Below are positions 17,369 through 25,606 of a DNA stretch of 64,000 nt, one piece after another. Source of the DNA: JADJPL01 sp041183125 (GTDB lineage Bacteria > Bacteroidota > Bacteroidia > Chitinophagales > Saprospiraceae); contig JBEGMH010000344.1 in assembly GCA_041183125.1 (NCBI GenBank), positions 12,220 to 76,219 on the forward strand. The letters run 5' to 3'. A model generated the notes under the pieces. The model did no database searches, was not told the origin of the DNA, and saw only the letters and a program-made list of their open reading frames with translations. The position numbers and the translations under genes are program-made. Position 1 is the stretch's first letter. Each line of letters opens with the position of its first letter.

Positions 17369-19039
17369 TTAACGAGCTGTTAATCGCGCGCTTCTGTTTT
17401 CTACCCAAGCGGTAAACTGGGCCAGGTCTTTCGCGTTAAGGCAGTGGTCTGCACCGAGCCCTCCTTTCCGGGCGGCCAGCACGCCGAAGCGGATGTCGCG
17501 GATTCCCGATTTGCTGTGCGCATCCGGGTTGATGGCGATGGGTACGCCCTTTTCGAGCGCGTACGGGATCCAGGTATAGTCCAAATCCAGGCGGTGGGGG
17601 TTGGCGTTCAACTCGATAGCCACCCCGTTGGCCGAGCAGGCATCGATCACCTCCCTATGCCGGATCGGATAGCCCGGCCGGGACAGCAACAAGCGCCCTG
17701 TCGGGTGGCCGAGGATGCGCGTTTGGGGCTGTTCGATGGCTTTGATCAAGCGGCGGGTCGCTTTTTCCTCCTCCATTTTCAGGTTGCTGTGGATGGATGC
17801 GATCACGACCTCGAACCTATCCAGAATTTCCGTTGGATAATCCAGGCTGCCATCCGCAAGGATATCGCTCTCTATGCCCTTGAAAACCCGAAAGGGCGAC
17901 AGTTCGCGGTTGAGCCGGTCAATCTCCTCCATTTGGGCCAGCACGCGTTCCGGGGAGAGCCCGTTGGCATAGAAAGCCGATTTTGAATGGTCGGAGATGA
18001 CAAGATATTCGTACCCCAATGCCTTTGCTTCCTGCGCCATTTCCGCGAGAGGGTGCAATCCGTCGCTGTAGGTGCTATGGGCATGGATAACCCCCCGGAT
18101 ATCGCGCTCTTGCACCAGAGGGGAAAGCCCCGGGGCCGCGGCGGGGTGAAGGACGGTACCCTCTTCCCGCCTTTCCGGTTCGATCCATGCAAGGCCGGTA
18201 TTTTTAAAAAAGCCCGCTTCGTCTGATGCCGGGGCGGCAGCGCCCTCCAGGCGATCGAAAGACTCCAGAAACGCCTCTGAGCCCGTGATGCGGAATTGTT
18301 GTTTGTAAAAATCGGAGGGATCGCAACAATATATTCTTACCGGGTAACCCTCTTTCGTTTTTCCGGAAATCGCCTGTTCATGAAGGACCCCCTCAGACAG
18401 CAAGGAGTTGATTTCAGTCAGAGGGGGAGGTACCTGGCCGATCAACAAGGAAATTTCGTTCAGCACCGGAGAGCGGCGGCGCAGGGGGCCTGTCCATTCG
18501 ACTTGCGCATGGGGAAGGGCTGCCGAGACGGCGTTCAGCAATTCCAGCGCGGGAGCTTCGAGGGCGGCGTAGAGAAAGCTGCTGTTGTTGCGCTGGTAGA
18601 ACGCGAGTTGGCGGCGCAGTTCTTCCTGGGTTTTTTCCCCGAAGCCTTTCAATTCGAGGAGACGGTTCTCGTTGAGTGCGTACTCTAACTCACCGATACT
18701 TTCGACGCCCAGTTCTTTCCAGATCACCCGAAGCTTTTTAGGGCCGAGGCCCTGCACGAGCAGGAGCTCCCCGACGCCGGGCGGGGTGATGGCTTTGTAC
18801 TTTTCGAGGGCCTCCATTTTCCCATACAGGACCAGTTCCCTGATTTTGCCTACTATAGCTTTGCCGATACCGGGCAGGGCTTCCAGTTCCGCTTCAGAAA
18901 AGTCGGACAAGGGGCGGTCCAACTTGCGCAGGGTGAGGTAGGCGTTCTGGTACGAGCGGATTTTGAATGGGTTTTCCCCATGCAGTTCCATGAGCTCGCC
19001 CAGGAACTGGAACGCCCTGGCCATTTCCTTGTTGGTCAT
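17369..19039 (-). CDS. polX: PolX-like protein: HhH plus degenerate polymerase palm plus intact PHP domain
   Basis: 556 residues, close to bacterial PolX (about 570). The N-terminal helix-hairpin-helix region has LPGIGKAIVGKI (54-66) and GLGPKKL (97-103). The palm region is recognisable at TGPLRRRS (183-190), but the Asp pair expected in the GSxRR...DIDxL signature is replaced by NEISLL (194-199), so nucleotidyl transfer is probably lost. The C-terminal PHP domain keeps its metal ligands: HAHSTYSDG (about 320), ISDHS, GIESDI, ASIHS, GHPTGR and NPDAHS. Bacterial PolX PHP domains carry 3'-5' exonuclease and AP-endonuclease activity in repair. The expected role here is a PHP nuclease with a DNA-binding module. 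The ATG overlaps the amidase stop codon by four bases (ATGA), so translation is coupled. Confidence 0.9.
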   Translation of the reverse strand: MTNKEMARAFQFLGELMELHGENPFKIRSYQNAYLTLRKLDRPLSDFSEAELEALPGIGKAIVGKIRELVLYGKMEALEKYKAITPPGVGELLLVQGLGPKKLRVIWKELGVESIGELEYALNENRLLELKGFGEKTQEELRRQLAFYQRNNSSFLYAALEAPALELLNAVSAALPHAQVEWTGPLRRRSPVLNEISLLIGQVPPPLTEINSLLSEGVLHEQAISGKTKEGYPVRIYCCDPSDFYKQQFRITGSEAFLESFDRLEGAAAPASDEAGFFKNTGLAWIEPERREEGTVLHPAAAPGLSPLVQERDIRGVIHAHSTYSDGLHPLAEMAQEAKALGYEYLVISDHSKSAFYANGLSPERVLAQMEEIDRLNRELSPFRVFKGIESDILADGSLDYPTEILDRFEVVIASIHSNLKMEEEKATRRLIKAIEQPQTRILGHPTGRLLLSRPGYPIRHREVIDACSANGVAIELNANPHRLDLDYTWIPYALEKGVPIAINPDAHSKSGIRDIRFGVLAARKGGLGADHCLNAKDLAQFTAWVENRSARLTAR

Positions 19040-19677
19040 GGTGTTTTTGCAAAAAAGTCGAGTAACGCGCGTACCTGGGCCTCGGCAAAACGCTCTATGA
19101 AATCTTCCCGGAACAGCAGCACAGCATCCTCGTATTGGTCAAAAAACAAGTGCTCGATCAAGATAGCGGGCATTTGGGTATCGCGGATAATCTGGTAGTC
19201 CGCTTCTTTGTCCCGGTCGCCATCCGATAGATCGGAGCGCATAGTGATCTCTTTTCCGAGCAGGTTTTCCACATGGCCCCAATAGATCTCGGCCAGGTCG
19301 TCGCTCCGGGTCTTTCCCCGGGTGGTGTACACTTCAAACCCGCGCGCTGTATGGGAGAAAGAAGCGTTGGCGTGACTGGACACCAGGGCACAGTTGGGGT
19401 AGTGTTTGTAGTACCAATTTGCTTTTTCCACCCGGTACGTGAGGCTCAGGTCTAGCCAGGGGTGGCTCAGCAGTACGAAAGGGTGGTTCAGGTCGCGCAA
19501 CTTGGAGGCTACGGCATGGACCATGGCCCGGTTCCAGACGCCCTCATAGAACCAGCCCTCTTTGTGGAACTGACCCTTGGCGTGTTGGTATTCCTTAGAG
19601 GGAGAGGTCGTGTAGCGACCTGCCGGGTCGAGCCCCCCGTGGCCGGCGTCGAGCAATATCAGGCATTCTGAGGACAT
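19036..19677 (-). CDS. N-acetylmuramoyl-L-alanine amidase (Amidase_3) without signal peptide
   Basis: 213 residues. The zinc-binding pattern of Amidase_3 is complete: DAGHGG (His13), FYEG (Glu45), SSHANA (His102) and the catalytic Glu in AILIEH (Glu175). These enzymes cut the amide bond between N-acetylmuramate and L-alanine in peptidoglycan. No signal peptide, lipobox or cell-wall-binding domain is present, unlike most cell-division amidases. The compact catalytic-only form resembles phage or recycling amidases. It is upstream of and coupled to the PolX-like gene, and follows the DUF3467 gene after a 92-base gap holding repeat copy E. Confidence 0.88.
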   Translation of the reverse strand: MSSECLILLDAGHGGLDPAGRYTTSPSKEYQHAKGQFHKEGWFYEGVWNRAMVHAVASKLRDLNHPFVLLSHPWLDLSLTYRVEKANWYYKHYPNCALVSSHANASFSHTARGFEVYTTRGKTRSDDLAEIYWGHVENLLGKEITMRSDLSDGDRDKEADYQIIRDTQMPAILIEHLFFDQYEDAVLLFREDFIERFAEAQVRALLDFFAKTP

Positions 19678-19681
19678 AAGA

Positions 19682-19762
19682 TAGAGGTTTTTGAAAATCT
19701 GCCCTCAATGCCCCAAAAAAGGCTGTTTTTGGGGCTTGTTGGGAGATTCCCTGCAATATAGC
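19682..19762. repeat. Palindromic repeat, decayed copy E
   Basis: The core GCCCCAAAAAAGGCTG is followed by TTTTTGGGGC, giving a strong inner hairpin. The flanks TAGAGGTTTTTG and GATTCCCTGCAATATAG resemble the family's outer arms with many mismatches. It fills the gap between the DUF3467 and amidase genes. Confidence 0.4.
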
Positions 19763-19769
19763 CCTTTTG

Positions 19770-20096
19770 TCAGGCTTGTCCAACGATAGGCATGTTAAAA
19801 CTCATGGGCGGTATGGGAGGTTCTTCTTTGGACTCAATAGAGCCGAACTGGGCCTCGTAGCGCCGGACATTGTCGGCGAGGGCCTGGATCAGTCGTTTAG
19901 CGTGTTCGGGGGTTACGATGACCCGGGCTTTGACTTTTGCCTTGGGCACATTGGGCACCAACCGCACGAAGTCCAGTACGAATTCCGAATGAGAGTGGCT
20001 GATGATTGCCAGATTGGCATAGGTGCCTTCTGCGATATCCTCCGGCAGCTCGATGTTGAGCTGATTGGGGTTGTTTTCCGTGTTCCTATCGTCCAT
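19770..20096 (-). CDS. DUF3467 family protein
   Basis: 108 residues from the ATG at 20096. Upstream codons are an out-of-frame reading of the topA tail and are rejected. The family pattern is clear: ELPEDIAEGTYANLAIISHS, EFVLDFVRLVPNVPKAKVKAR and TPEHAKRLIQAL. DUF3467 proteins are small, cytoplasmic and uncharacterised. The gene lies four bases after the topA stop codon and is surely co-transcribed with it, which is a conserved-looking arrangement but gives no defined function. Confidence 0.9.
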   Translation of the reverse strand: MDDRNTENNPNQLNIELPEDIAEGTYANLAIISHSHSEFVLDFVRLVPNVPKAKVKARVIVTPEHAKRLIQALADNVRRYEAQFGSIESKEEPPIPPMSFNMPIVGQA

Positions 20097-20100
20097 AGTG

Positions 20101-22710
20101 CTATTTTTTAGTCGTTTTTGACGTTTTTGAGGTACCCGCCTTTTCTTTTTTGGGGGCAGCTTTCCCGGTCGTTGCTGTTTTCTTTTCTGCGGCTTTTTTC
20201 GTTTTGAAAGCATCCGGTATAGCTGCTTCCACGATTGCTTTGACCTCTTCCAGGCTGAGGAGGGCAGCTTGTTCGGCGGTCATTTTTTCGTTATTGACCC
20301 GGGGCAGGTTTACGTTTTCCTTTTTAAACCGGATAAAAGGCCCCCAGCGGCCATTTTCGATGATGATATGCTCCTCGGGCCATTGCTGGATATAGCGGTT
20401 GGCCTCTTTTTCGAGCTTGGCTGCGATCAACTCCTGCACTTGCTGCGGGGTGATGCGGTCGAAATCCACTTTAGCGGGTACGTTGACATAGAGATCGCCC
20501 CATTTCAGGAAAGGACCGAAGCGGCCCTTGCCTTTGGTGACGGGCTGCCCTTGGTACGTAGCGACGGGGGCGTCTGCTTCTTCTTTTTGGCGGATGAGTT
20601 CCAGTGCCCGTTCCAGGTTGACCGTTAGGGGATCTTCCCCACGGCTCAGGGAGACAAATTTTTCTCCATACCGGACGTAGGGCCCGTAGCGACCCACGCC
20701 GACCGCTACTTCTTCGCCCTTGTGTTCCCCCAGGACTTTGGGCAATTCAAAGAGGTTGAGCGCCTCTTCAAACGTAATGGTTTCAATAGATTGGCCGCTC
20801 CTCAGGTTTGCGTAGCGCGGCTTATCGCCCTCCCCTATTTCCTCCGGGAGGCCGATTTGCACGACGGGCCCCAGGCGGGTCATGCGCGTGAGCATCGTCA
20901 GGCCCGACTTAGGTTCCTTGCCCAGGATACGCTCCCGGGTGGGTCGGTCTGCTGATTCCATGGTAGCCTCGACCGTTTCGTGGAAAGGCCAGTAGAAGTC
21001 GTTGAGCATGTGGGTCCATTCCAGCCCACCGGCGGCGATGTCGTCGAACAACTTTTCGATTTCAGCGGTGAACTTATAGTCCATGATTTTCTCGAAATGG
21101 GCATCGAGAAAATCGCTGACCGTGATACCTATATCCGTGGGAAAGAGCCTGTTTTGTACGGCACCCGTCTGTTCGCTCAACGTAGCGGCTTCGATCTTGC
21201 CCTGGTGCAACCTGAGTTGGCGGTAAGGGCGTGCAGTACCTTCCCTGCTTTCTTTGACCACATAGCCCCGGCCTTCCTCCATGATTTTACTGATGGTGGG
21301 GGCGTACGTCGAAGGCCGTCCGATGCCGAGTTCTTCGAGTTTTTTCACCAAGCCTGCCTCTGTATAGCGGGCGGGGGGACGGGTGAAACGCTCCGTGGCG
21401 TTCATTTCATCGAGGGGCAGCACCTGCTGGAGGGACAGCGGGGGCAGTATGCCTTTTGTACCCTCCTCTTCCTCATCGTCGTTTGATTCCAGATAGACCC
21501 TGAGGAAGCCGTCGAATTTGAGCACCTCCCCCTCGGCCTGCAGGAAGGTGCCCGGCAGGGAGGAGACATCGATCTGCACCACTGTCTTTTCTAATTCTGC
21601 GTCGGCCATTTGGGAGGCGATGGTACGCTTCCAGATCAGTTCGTAGAGGCGTTGTTCGTCGCGTTGCGAGCCGGCGTTCTGCACCTGTATGTAAGTAGGG
21701 CGGATCGCTTCGTGCGCTTCCTGGGCGTTGGCCGATTTGCTTTTGAAGCGGCGGACTTGCACATAGTGGGTGCCATAGTTCTTTTCCACGGCTTCTGAAA
21801 TAGACGCCAGGGCTAATTCGCTGAGGTTCGTAGAGTCCGTACGCATGTACGTGATATGGCCTTCCTCATAAAGCCGTTGGGCCACGTTCATGGTCCGTTG
21901 CACGGAGAAGCCCAGTTTCCTGCTGGCTTCCTGCTGGAGGGTGGACGTAGTGAAGGGGGCGGCCGGTTTCCGTTTGAGCGGGCGCAGTTCGATTTTTCCG
22001 ATTTGGAACGTTGCGCCGATACATTTTTGGAGGAAAGTCTCGGCGTCGCGTTCTGCGGGGAAGCGCTCGGGGAGTTCTGCCCGGAGGGGTACTATTTTGC
22101 CCTGCTCATTTTTTACCAGGAAGACCGCGTCTATTTTGAAATAAGGTTCTGTATTGAAATGTTGGATTTCCCGTTCCCGTTCGACGATCAGTTTGACGGC
22201 GACGGACTGCACCCGTCCGGCGGAGAGTTTGCCGCGCACTTTTTTCCATAGGATTTCGGAGAGTTCATAGCCGACGAGCCGGTCCAGCACCCGTCTTGCT
22301 TGCTGGGCATTGACCAGGTTGAGGTCCACTGAGCGGGGACGTTGGATGGCCTTTTCGATGGCGGGTTTCGTGATTTCGCGAAACACGATGCGCTTGGTCG
22401 TGTGTGGGTCCAGGCCTAACACTTCACAGAGGTGCCAGGAAATAGCTTCCCCTTCGCGGTCTTCGTCTGTAGCGAGCCAAACCTCATCTACTTTTTTCAC
22501 CCATTCTTTGAGCTCTTTGACCACCTTATACTTCTCCGGCGACACGACGTAGTTAGACCGGAAGCGGTCGTTCACATCTATGGCCGCATTTCCTTTTTCC
22601 AGGTCGCGGACGTGCCCGTAGCTGGATTTCACCGTGAAGTCCTTGCCGAGATACTTCTCTATGGTCTTTGCTTTGGCAGGTGATTCGACAATGAGCAGAC
22701 TCCTGGGCAT
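20101..22710 (-). CDS. topA: DNA topoisomerase I
   Basis: 869 residues. The N-terminal Toprim domain starts LLIVESPAKAKTIEKYLG and contains DEDREGEAI. The active-site Tyr is in GHITYMRTDSTNLS (about residue 287). The type IA core ends with RPSTYAPTI. The C-terminus lacks the zinc fingers of E. coli TopA. It carries three GRYGPYVRYG-type repeats and then a Lys/Ala/Thr-rich basic tail, the usual Bacteroidota form. The enzyme relaxes negative supercoils. It heads a minus-strand unit with the DUF3467 gene. Confidence 0.96.
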   Translation of the reverse strand: MPRSLLIVESPAKAKTIEKYLGKDFTVKSSYGHVRDLEKGNAAIDVNDRFRSNYVVSPEKYKVVKELKEWVKKVDEVWLATDEDREGEAISWHLCEVLGLDPHTTKRIVFREITKPAIEKAIQRPRSVDLNLVNAQQARRVLDRLVGYELSEILWKKVRGKLSAGRVQSVAVKLIVEREREIQHFNTEPYFKIDAVFLVKNEQGKIVPLRAELPERFPAERDAETFLQKCIGATFQIGKIELRPLKRKPAAPFTTSTLQQEASRKLGFSVQRTMNVAQRLYEEGHITYMRTDSTNLSELALASISEAVEKNYGTHYVQVRRFKSKSANAQEAHEAIRPTYIQVQNAGSQRDEQRLYELIWKRTIASQMADAELEKTVVQIDVSSLPGTFLQAEGEVLKFDGFLRVYLESNDDEEEEGTKGILPPLSLQQVLPLDEMNATERFTRPPARYTEAGLVKKLEELGIGRPSTYAPTISKIMEEGRGYVVKESREGTARPYRQLRLHQGKIEAATLSEQTGAVQNRLFPTDIGITVSDFLDAHFEKIMDYKFTAEIEKLFDDIAAGGLEWTHMLNDFYWPFHETVEATMESADRPTRERILGKEPKSGLTMLTRMTRLGPVVQIGLPEEIGEGDKPRYANLRSGQSIETITFEEALNLFELPKVLGEHKGEEVAVGVGRYGPYVRYGEKFVSLSRGEDPLTVNLERALELIRQKEEADAPVATYQGQPVTKGKGRFGPFLKWGDLYVNVPAKVDFDRITPQQVQELIAAKLEKEANRYIQQWPEEHIIIENGRWGPFIRFKKENVNLPRVNNEKMTAEQAALLSLEEVKAIVEAAIPDAFKTKKAAEKKTATTGKAAPKKEKAGTSKTSKTTKK

Positions 22711-23027
22711 TATTTGTTTCGTTTAAAAGTAAGGAAAGGAAGCTCGGCAACCCCGGCACCATGTTTACGAGGGCAAAAGTAAAAATTTTCAACATAGTTC
22801 GCCATGCTTGAAAAAATTAGGCGCTTTTGTCGTATTATGGCGTTTGTGGGAAAGGGCTGTATAAAAAGCGGTGCCCCCAGAAGCAAGGGTAGAAAAAGAG
22901 CGTGGTTTGAAATATCGAAAACCATTTGAAAGTCAGATGGTTTATGAGGAATCAGAAAAGTGTGAAAAAGAGCCTTTTTGACCGCTGGACACGGTATTTC
23001 AAGTACGCCCTACAAACAAAACATGCC
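22711..23027. other. Divergent intergenic region topA / BioD-like gene
   Basis: These 317 bases hold no gene. A minus-strand promoter-like box for topA lies at 22774-22781. The sequence at 22935-23003 faintly resembles the palindromic repeat, too weakly to annotate. No clear plus-strand promoter was found. Confidence 0.55.
22774..22781 (-). promoter_or_regulatory. Candidate -7 box for topA
   Basis: On the minus strand this reads TACTTTTG, an exact TANNTTTG match, about 64 bases before the topA ATG. No matching -33 box is evident. Confidence 0.4.
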
Positions 23028-24143
23028 ATGAAGCACATCTATGTAGCCGCAACGAGCCAACACGTGGGCAAAACGACTACCACGCTAGGACTGGTCGCAA
23101 ACCTGAAAGGCCGGGGGTTCAATACGGGCTACTGCAAGCCTGTGGGGCAGAAATCCATCGCGTGGGACGGGCTTGTCGCGGACAAAGACGCCGTGCTTTT
23201 TTCCGAGGTCATAGGCTTCAAGATAGACCCGGACATTCATAGCCCTGTGGTCTTGGGGCGAGGCGTGACCAAAGAATTTATCGAAGACAGCAGTCGCTAC
23301 CACTTTGAGGAGAAGTTGCTCCGTGCGCGCGACGTGCTGGAAAGCACGTATGACGTCGTCGTGTATGAAGGTACCGGGCACCCCGGTGTCGGCAGCGTAG
23401 TCAACCTATCCAACGCAAGAGTGGCCAAGATGCTGAGCGCGGGCACTATCATGGTAGTCGAAGGCGGCATAGGCAGCACAATTGATATGCTGAACATGTG
23501 CACCTCCCTGTTTCGGGAGGAACAAGTCCCTGTGCTGGGCGTGATTGTCAATAAAGTCAAGCCGGAGAAAATGGAGGAAGTGGAATACTACCTGTCCAGG
23601 AAGCTCCGGGACCTGGACCTGCCCCTGCTGGGCATCCTGCCCTACGACAACACGCTTTCCCTCCCCATTCTGGAAACGGTGCGCCAGGCCATTGACGGGA
23701 AGGTAGTGTTCAATGAAGAATACATGAACAACCGAGTAGAAGACATCATAGCAGGTTCCCTGGTAGAGGTAGATGAGTTCCGGATTTTTGAAAATATTTT
23801 GTTGGTCACCAGTATGAACCGCTTGAAAGAAGCGGTTACAAAGGTCGAAAGCGTGGCCAAGATTAAACGGGGCGGGCACTGCCCTTTATCGGGGGTCATC
23901 GTGACGAGCGACGGGAAACACGAGCGCTGGTTCGATCCGGCCGACCTATACAACCCCTACCTCATGCAGCATAAAGTGCCCGTTATCACCACCACGTTGG
24001 ATACGTTCGGCTCGGTAGTGAAAATAAGCCGGATAGAAGTAAAAATCAACAATCGAACCCCCTGGAAATCCATGCGGGCGATTGACTTAATCGGTCAATA
24101 TGTTAACTTTGACGCGATTATGGACCGTTTCCACCTCAGATAG
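23028..24143 (+). CDS. BioD-like P-loop ATPase with DRTGG domain (phosphotransacetylase N-terminal-like)
   Basis: 371 residues from the ATG at 23028 (MKHIYVAATSQHVGKTTTT). Upstream codons from 22926 are not protein-like. The P-loop SQHVGKTTTTLGLV and the CKPVGQ and VVYEGTGHPGVGSVV motifs place residues 1-215 in the dethiobiotin-synthetase-like family (AAA_26). Residues about 220-340 form a DRTGG domain (IIAGSLVEVDEFRIF). In long bacterial phosphotransacetylases this pair precedes the catalytic acetyl/phosphate-transfer domain, which is absent here. The protein is therefore a stand-alone regulatory or ligand-binding module whose substrate is unknown. The next gene, purB, follows after 63 bases. 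Confidence 0.85.
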   Translation: MKHIYVAATSQHVGKTTTTLGLVANLKGRGFNTGYCKPVGQKSIAWDGLVADKDAVLFSEVIGFKIDPDIHSPVVLGRGVTKEFIEDSSRYHFEEKLLRARDVLESTYDVVVYEGTGHPGVGSVVNLSNARVAKMLSAGTIMVVEGGIGSTIDMLNMCTSLFREEQVPVLGVIVNKVKPEKMEEVEYYLSRKLRDLDLPLLGILPYDNTLSLPILETVRQAIDGKVVFNEEYMNNRVEDIIAGSLVEVDEFRIFENILLVTSMNRLKEAVTKVESVAKIKRGGHCPLSGVIVTSDGKHERWFDPADLYNPYLMQHKVPVITTTLDTFGSVVKISRIEVKINNRTPWKSMRAIDLIGQYVNFDAIMDRFHLR

Positions 24144-24206
24144 GAAGAACAGACGGATTGTGAGGGGAAGATTGCCCCCGCTCAACCCGCCCCAAACCAC
24201 AAAACT

Positions 24207-25541
24207 GTGCTCACTTCAATTTCCCCATTAGATGGGCGCTACGAGCGCCAAACCTCGGAACTCAGCGATTTTTTTTCCGAATTTGCCTTGATCAGGTACC
24301 GGGTATTTGTTGAAATCCAGTATTTCATTGCCCTTTGCAGGATACCACTGCCCCAGTTGGCCGACGTCCCGAAGCAGGCCCTGGACGAACTGGTGCGGTT
24401 CACCAACCGCTTTTCTGTTGCCGACGCGGAGGCGGTCAAAGAAATAGAGCGCACGACGAACCACGACGTGAAGGCCGTCGAGTATTATTTAAAGGCTCAC
24501 TTCCGTGAGGCTGGCCTCGGGAAGTATGCCGAGTTCATCCACTTTGGGCTCACCTCACAGGATATCAACAATACCGCCATCCCCCTGGGGCTGCGCAACG
24601 CATTGGACTACGTATTATACCCTGCCCTGGGACAATTGTCCGGGCATCTATCCAACCTTGCAGAAGCGTGGCACGAGGTTCCCATGCTGGCCCGTACGCA
24701 CGGGCAACCCGCCTCCCCTACCCGTCTGGGCAAGGAAATCCGCGTATTCGCAGAGCGCCTCGAAGGACAGGTGGCCCTGCTACAGGCCATCCCGCACCGG
24801 GCCAAATTTGGAGGTGCCACCGGAAATTTCAACGCCCATGCCGCCGCTTATCCGCACCTCGACTGGAAAGCCTTTGCCGACGCCTTTGCCGAGCAGTACC
24901 TCGGGCTGGTGCGAACGGCGACTACCACCCAGATCGAGCCCTACGACCATCTGGCCGCCCAGTGCCATGCCCTGTCCCGCATCAATACCATCTTGGTTGA
25001 TTTTTGCCGCGACATCTGGGCATATATATCTATGGAGTACTTCAAACAGCGGATCGTTGCCGGAGAGGTGGGGTCTTCCGCTATGCCGCACAAAGTCAAC
25101 CCGATAGATTTTGAAAACGCGGAAGGGAATTTGGGGCTTGCCAACGCCCTCTTTGCCCACTTAGCCGAAAAGCTGCCCGTTTCCCGTCTGCAGCGCGACC
25201 TGACCGACAGCACCGTTCTGCGCAACCTGGGCGTTCCGGTCGGCCATACCCTATTAGCCATCAAATCCATACAGAAGGGTTTGGGCAAGTTGCTCCTAAA
25301 CGAGGCAAAGATACAGGAAGACCTCTCCTCCAACTGGGCTGTCGTGGCAGAAGCTATCCAGACGATCCTGCGGAGGGAGGGCTACCCGGAACCCTATGAA
25401 GCCCTCAAAGCCCTGACCCGCGGAAAGGACACTATTACACGGGAAGTGATACGGGATTTTGTGGACGAATTGGCCCTTCCGGAGAGCGTAAAGGCTGAAA
25501 TAAAGGCAATTAGCCCTTTCAATTACACAGGTTTAGCGTAA
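24207..25541 (+). CDS. purB: Adenylosuccinate lyase
   Basis: 444 residues. It begins with GTG; no ATG gives a better N-terminus and the sequence LTSISPLDGRY is the conserved start of PurB. The fumarase/aspartase-superfamily signature GSSAMPHKVNPIDFENAEGN is present at about 290. THGQPASPT and TSQDINNTA carry the catalytic-site His and substrate-binding residues. The enzyme removes fumarate twice in purine synthesis, forming AICAR and AMP. The length fits the family. Confidence 0.96.
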   Translation: MLTSISPLDGRYERQTSELSDFFSEFALIRYRVFVEIQYFIALCRIPLPQLADVPKQALDELVRFTNRFSVADAEAVKEIERTTNHDVKAVEYYLKAHFREAGLGKYAEFIHFGLTSQDINNTAIPLGLRNALDYVLYPALGQLSGHLSNLAEAWHEVPMLARTHGQPASPTRLGKEIRVFAERLEGQVALLQAIPHRAKFGGATGNFNAHAAAYPHLDWKAFADAFAEQYLGLVRTATTTQIEPYDHLAAQCHALSRINTILVDFCRDIWAYISMEYFKQRIVAGEVGSSAMPHKVNPIDFENAEGNLGLANALFAHLAEKLPVSRLQRDLTDSTVLRNLGVPVGHTLLAIKSIQKGLGKLLLNEAKIQEDLSSNWAVVAEAIQTILRREGYPEPYEALKALTRGKDTITREVIRDFVDELALPESVKAEIKAISPFNYTGLA

Positions 25542-25606
25542 GGCTGCGCGAGGGCGGATACGGGGCGCATATTGGTCGGCTGCTACAATTGTGCTATCAT
25601 TGCAGT

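Noticed and set aside
22935..23003. Possible tenth copy of the palindromic repeat upstream of the BioD-like gene
   Set aside because: Only the core GAAAAAGAGCCTTTTTGACC and scattered arm bases agree. The right arm does not pair, so chance similarity cannot be excluded.
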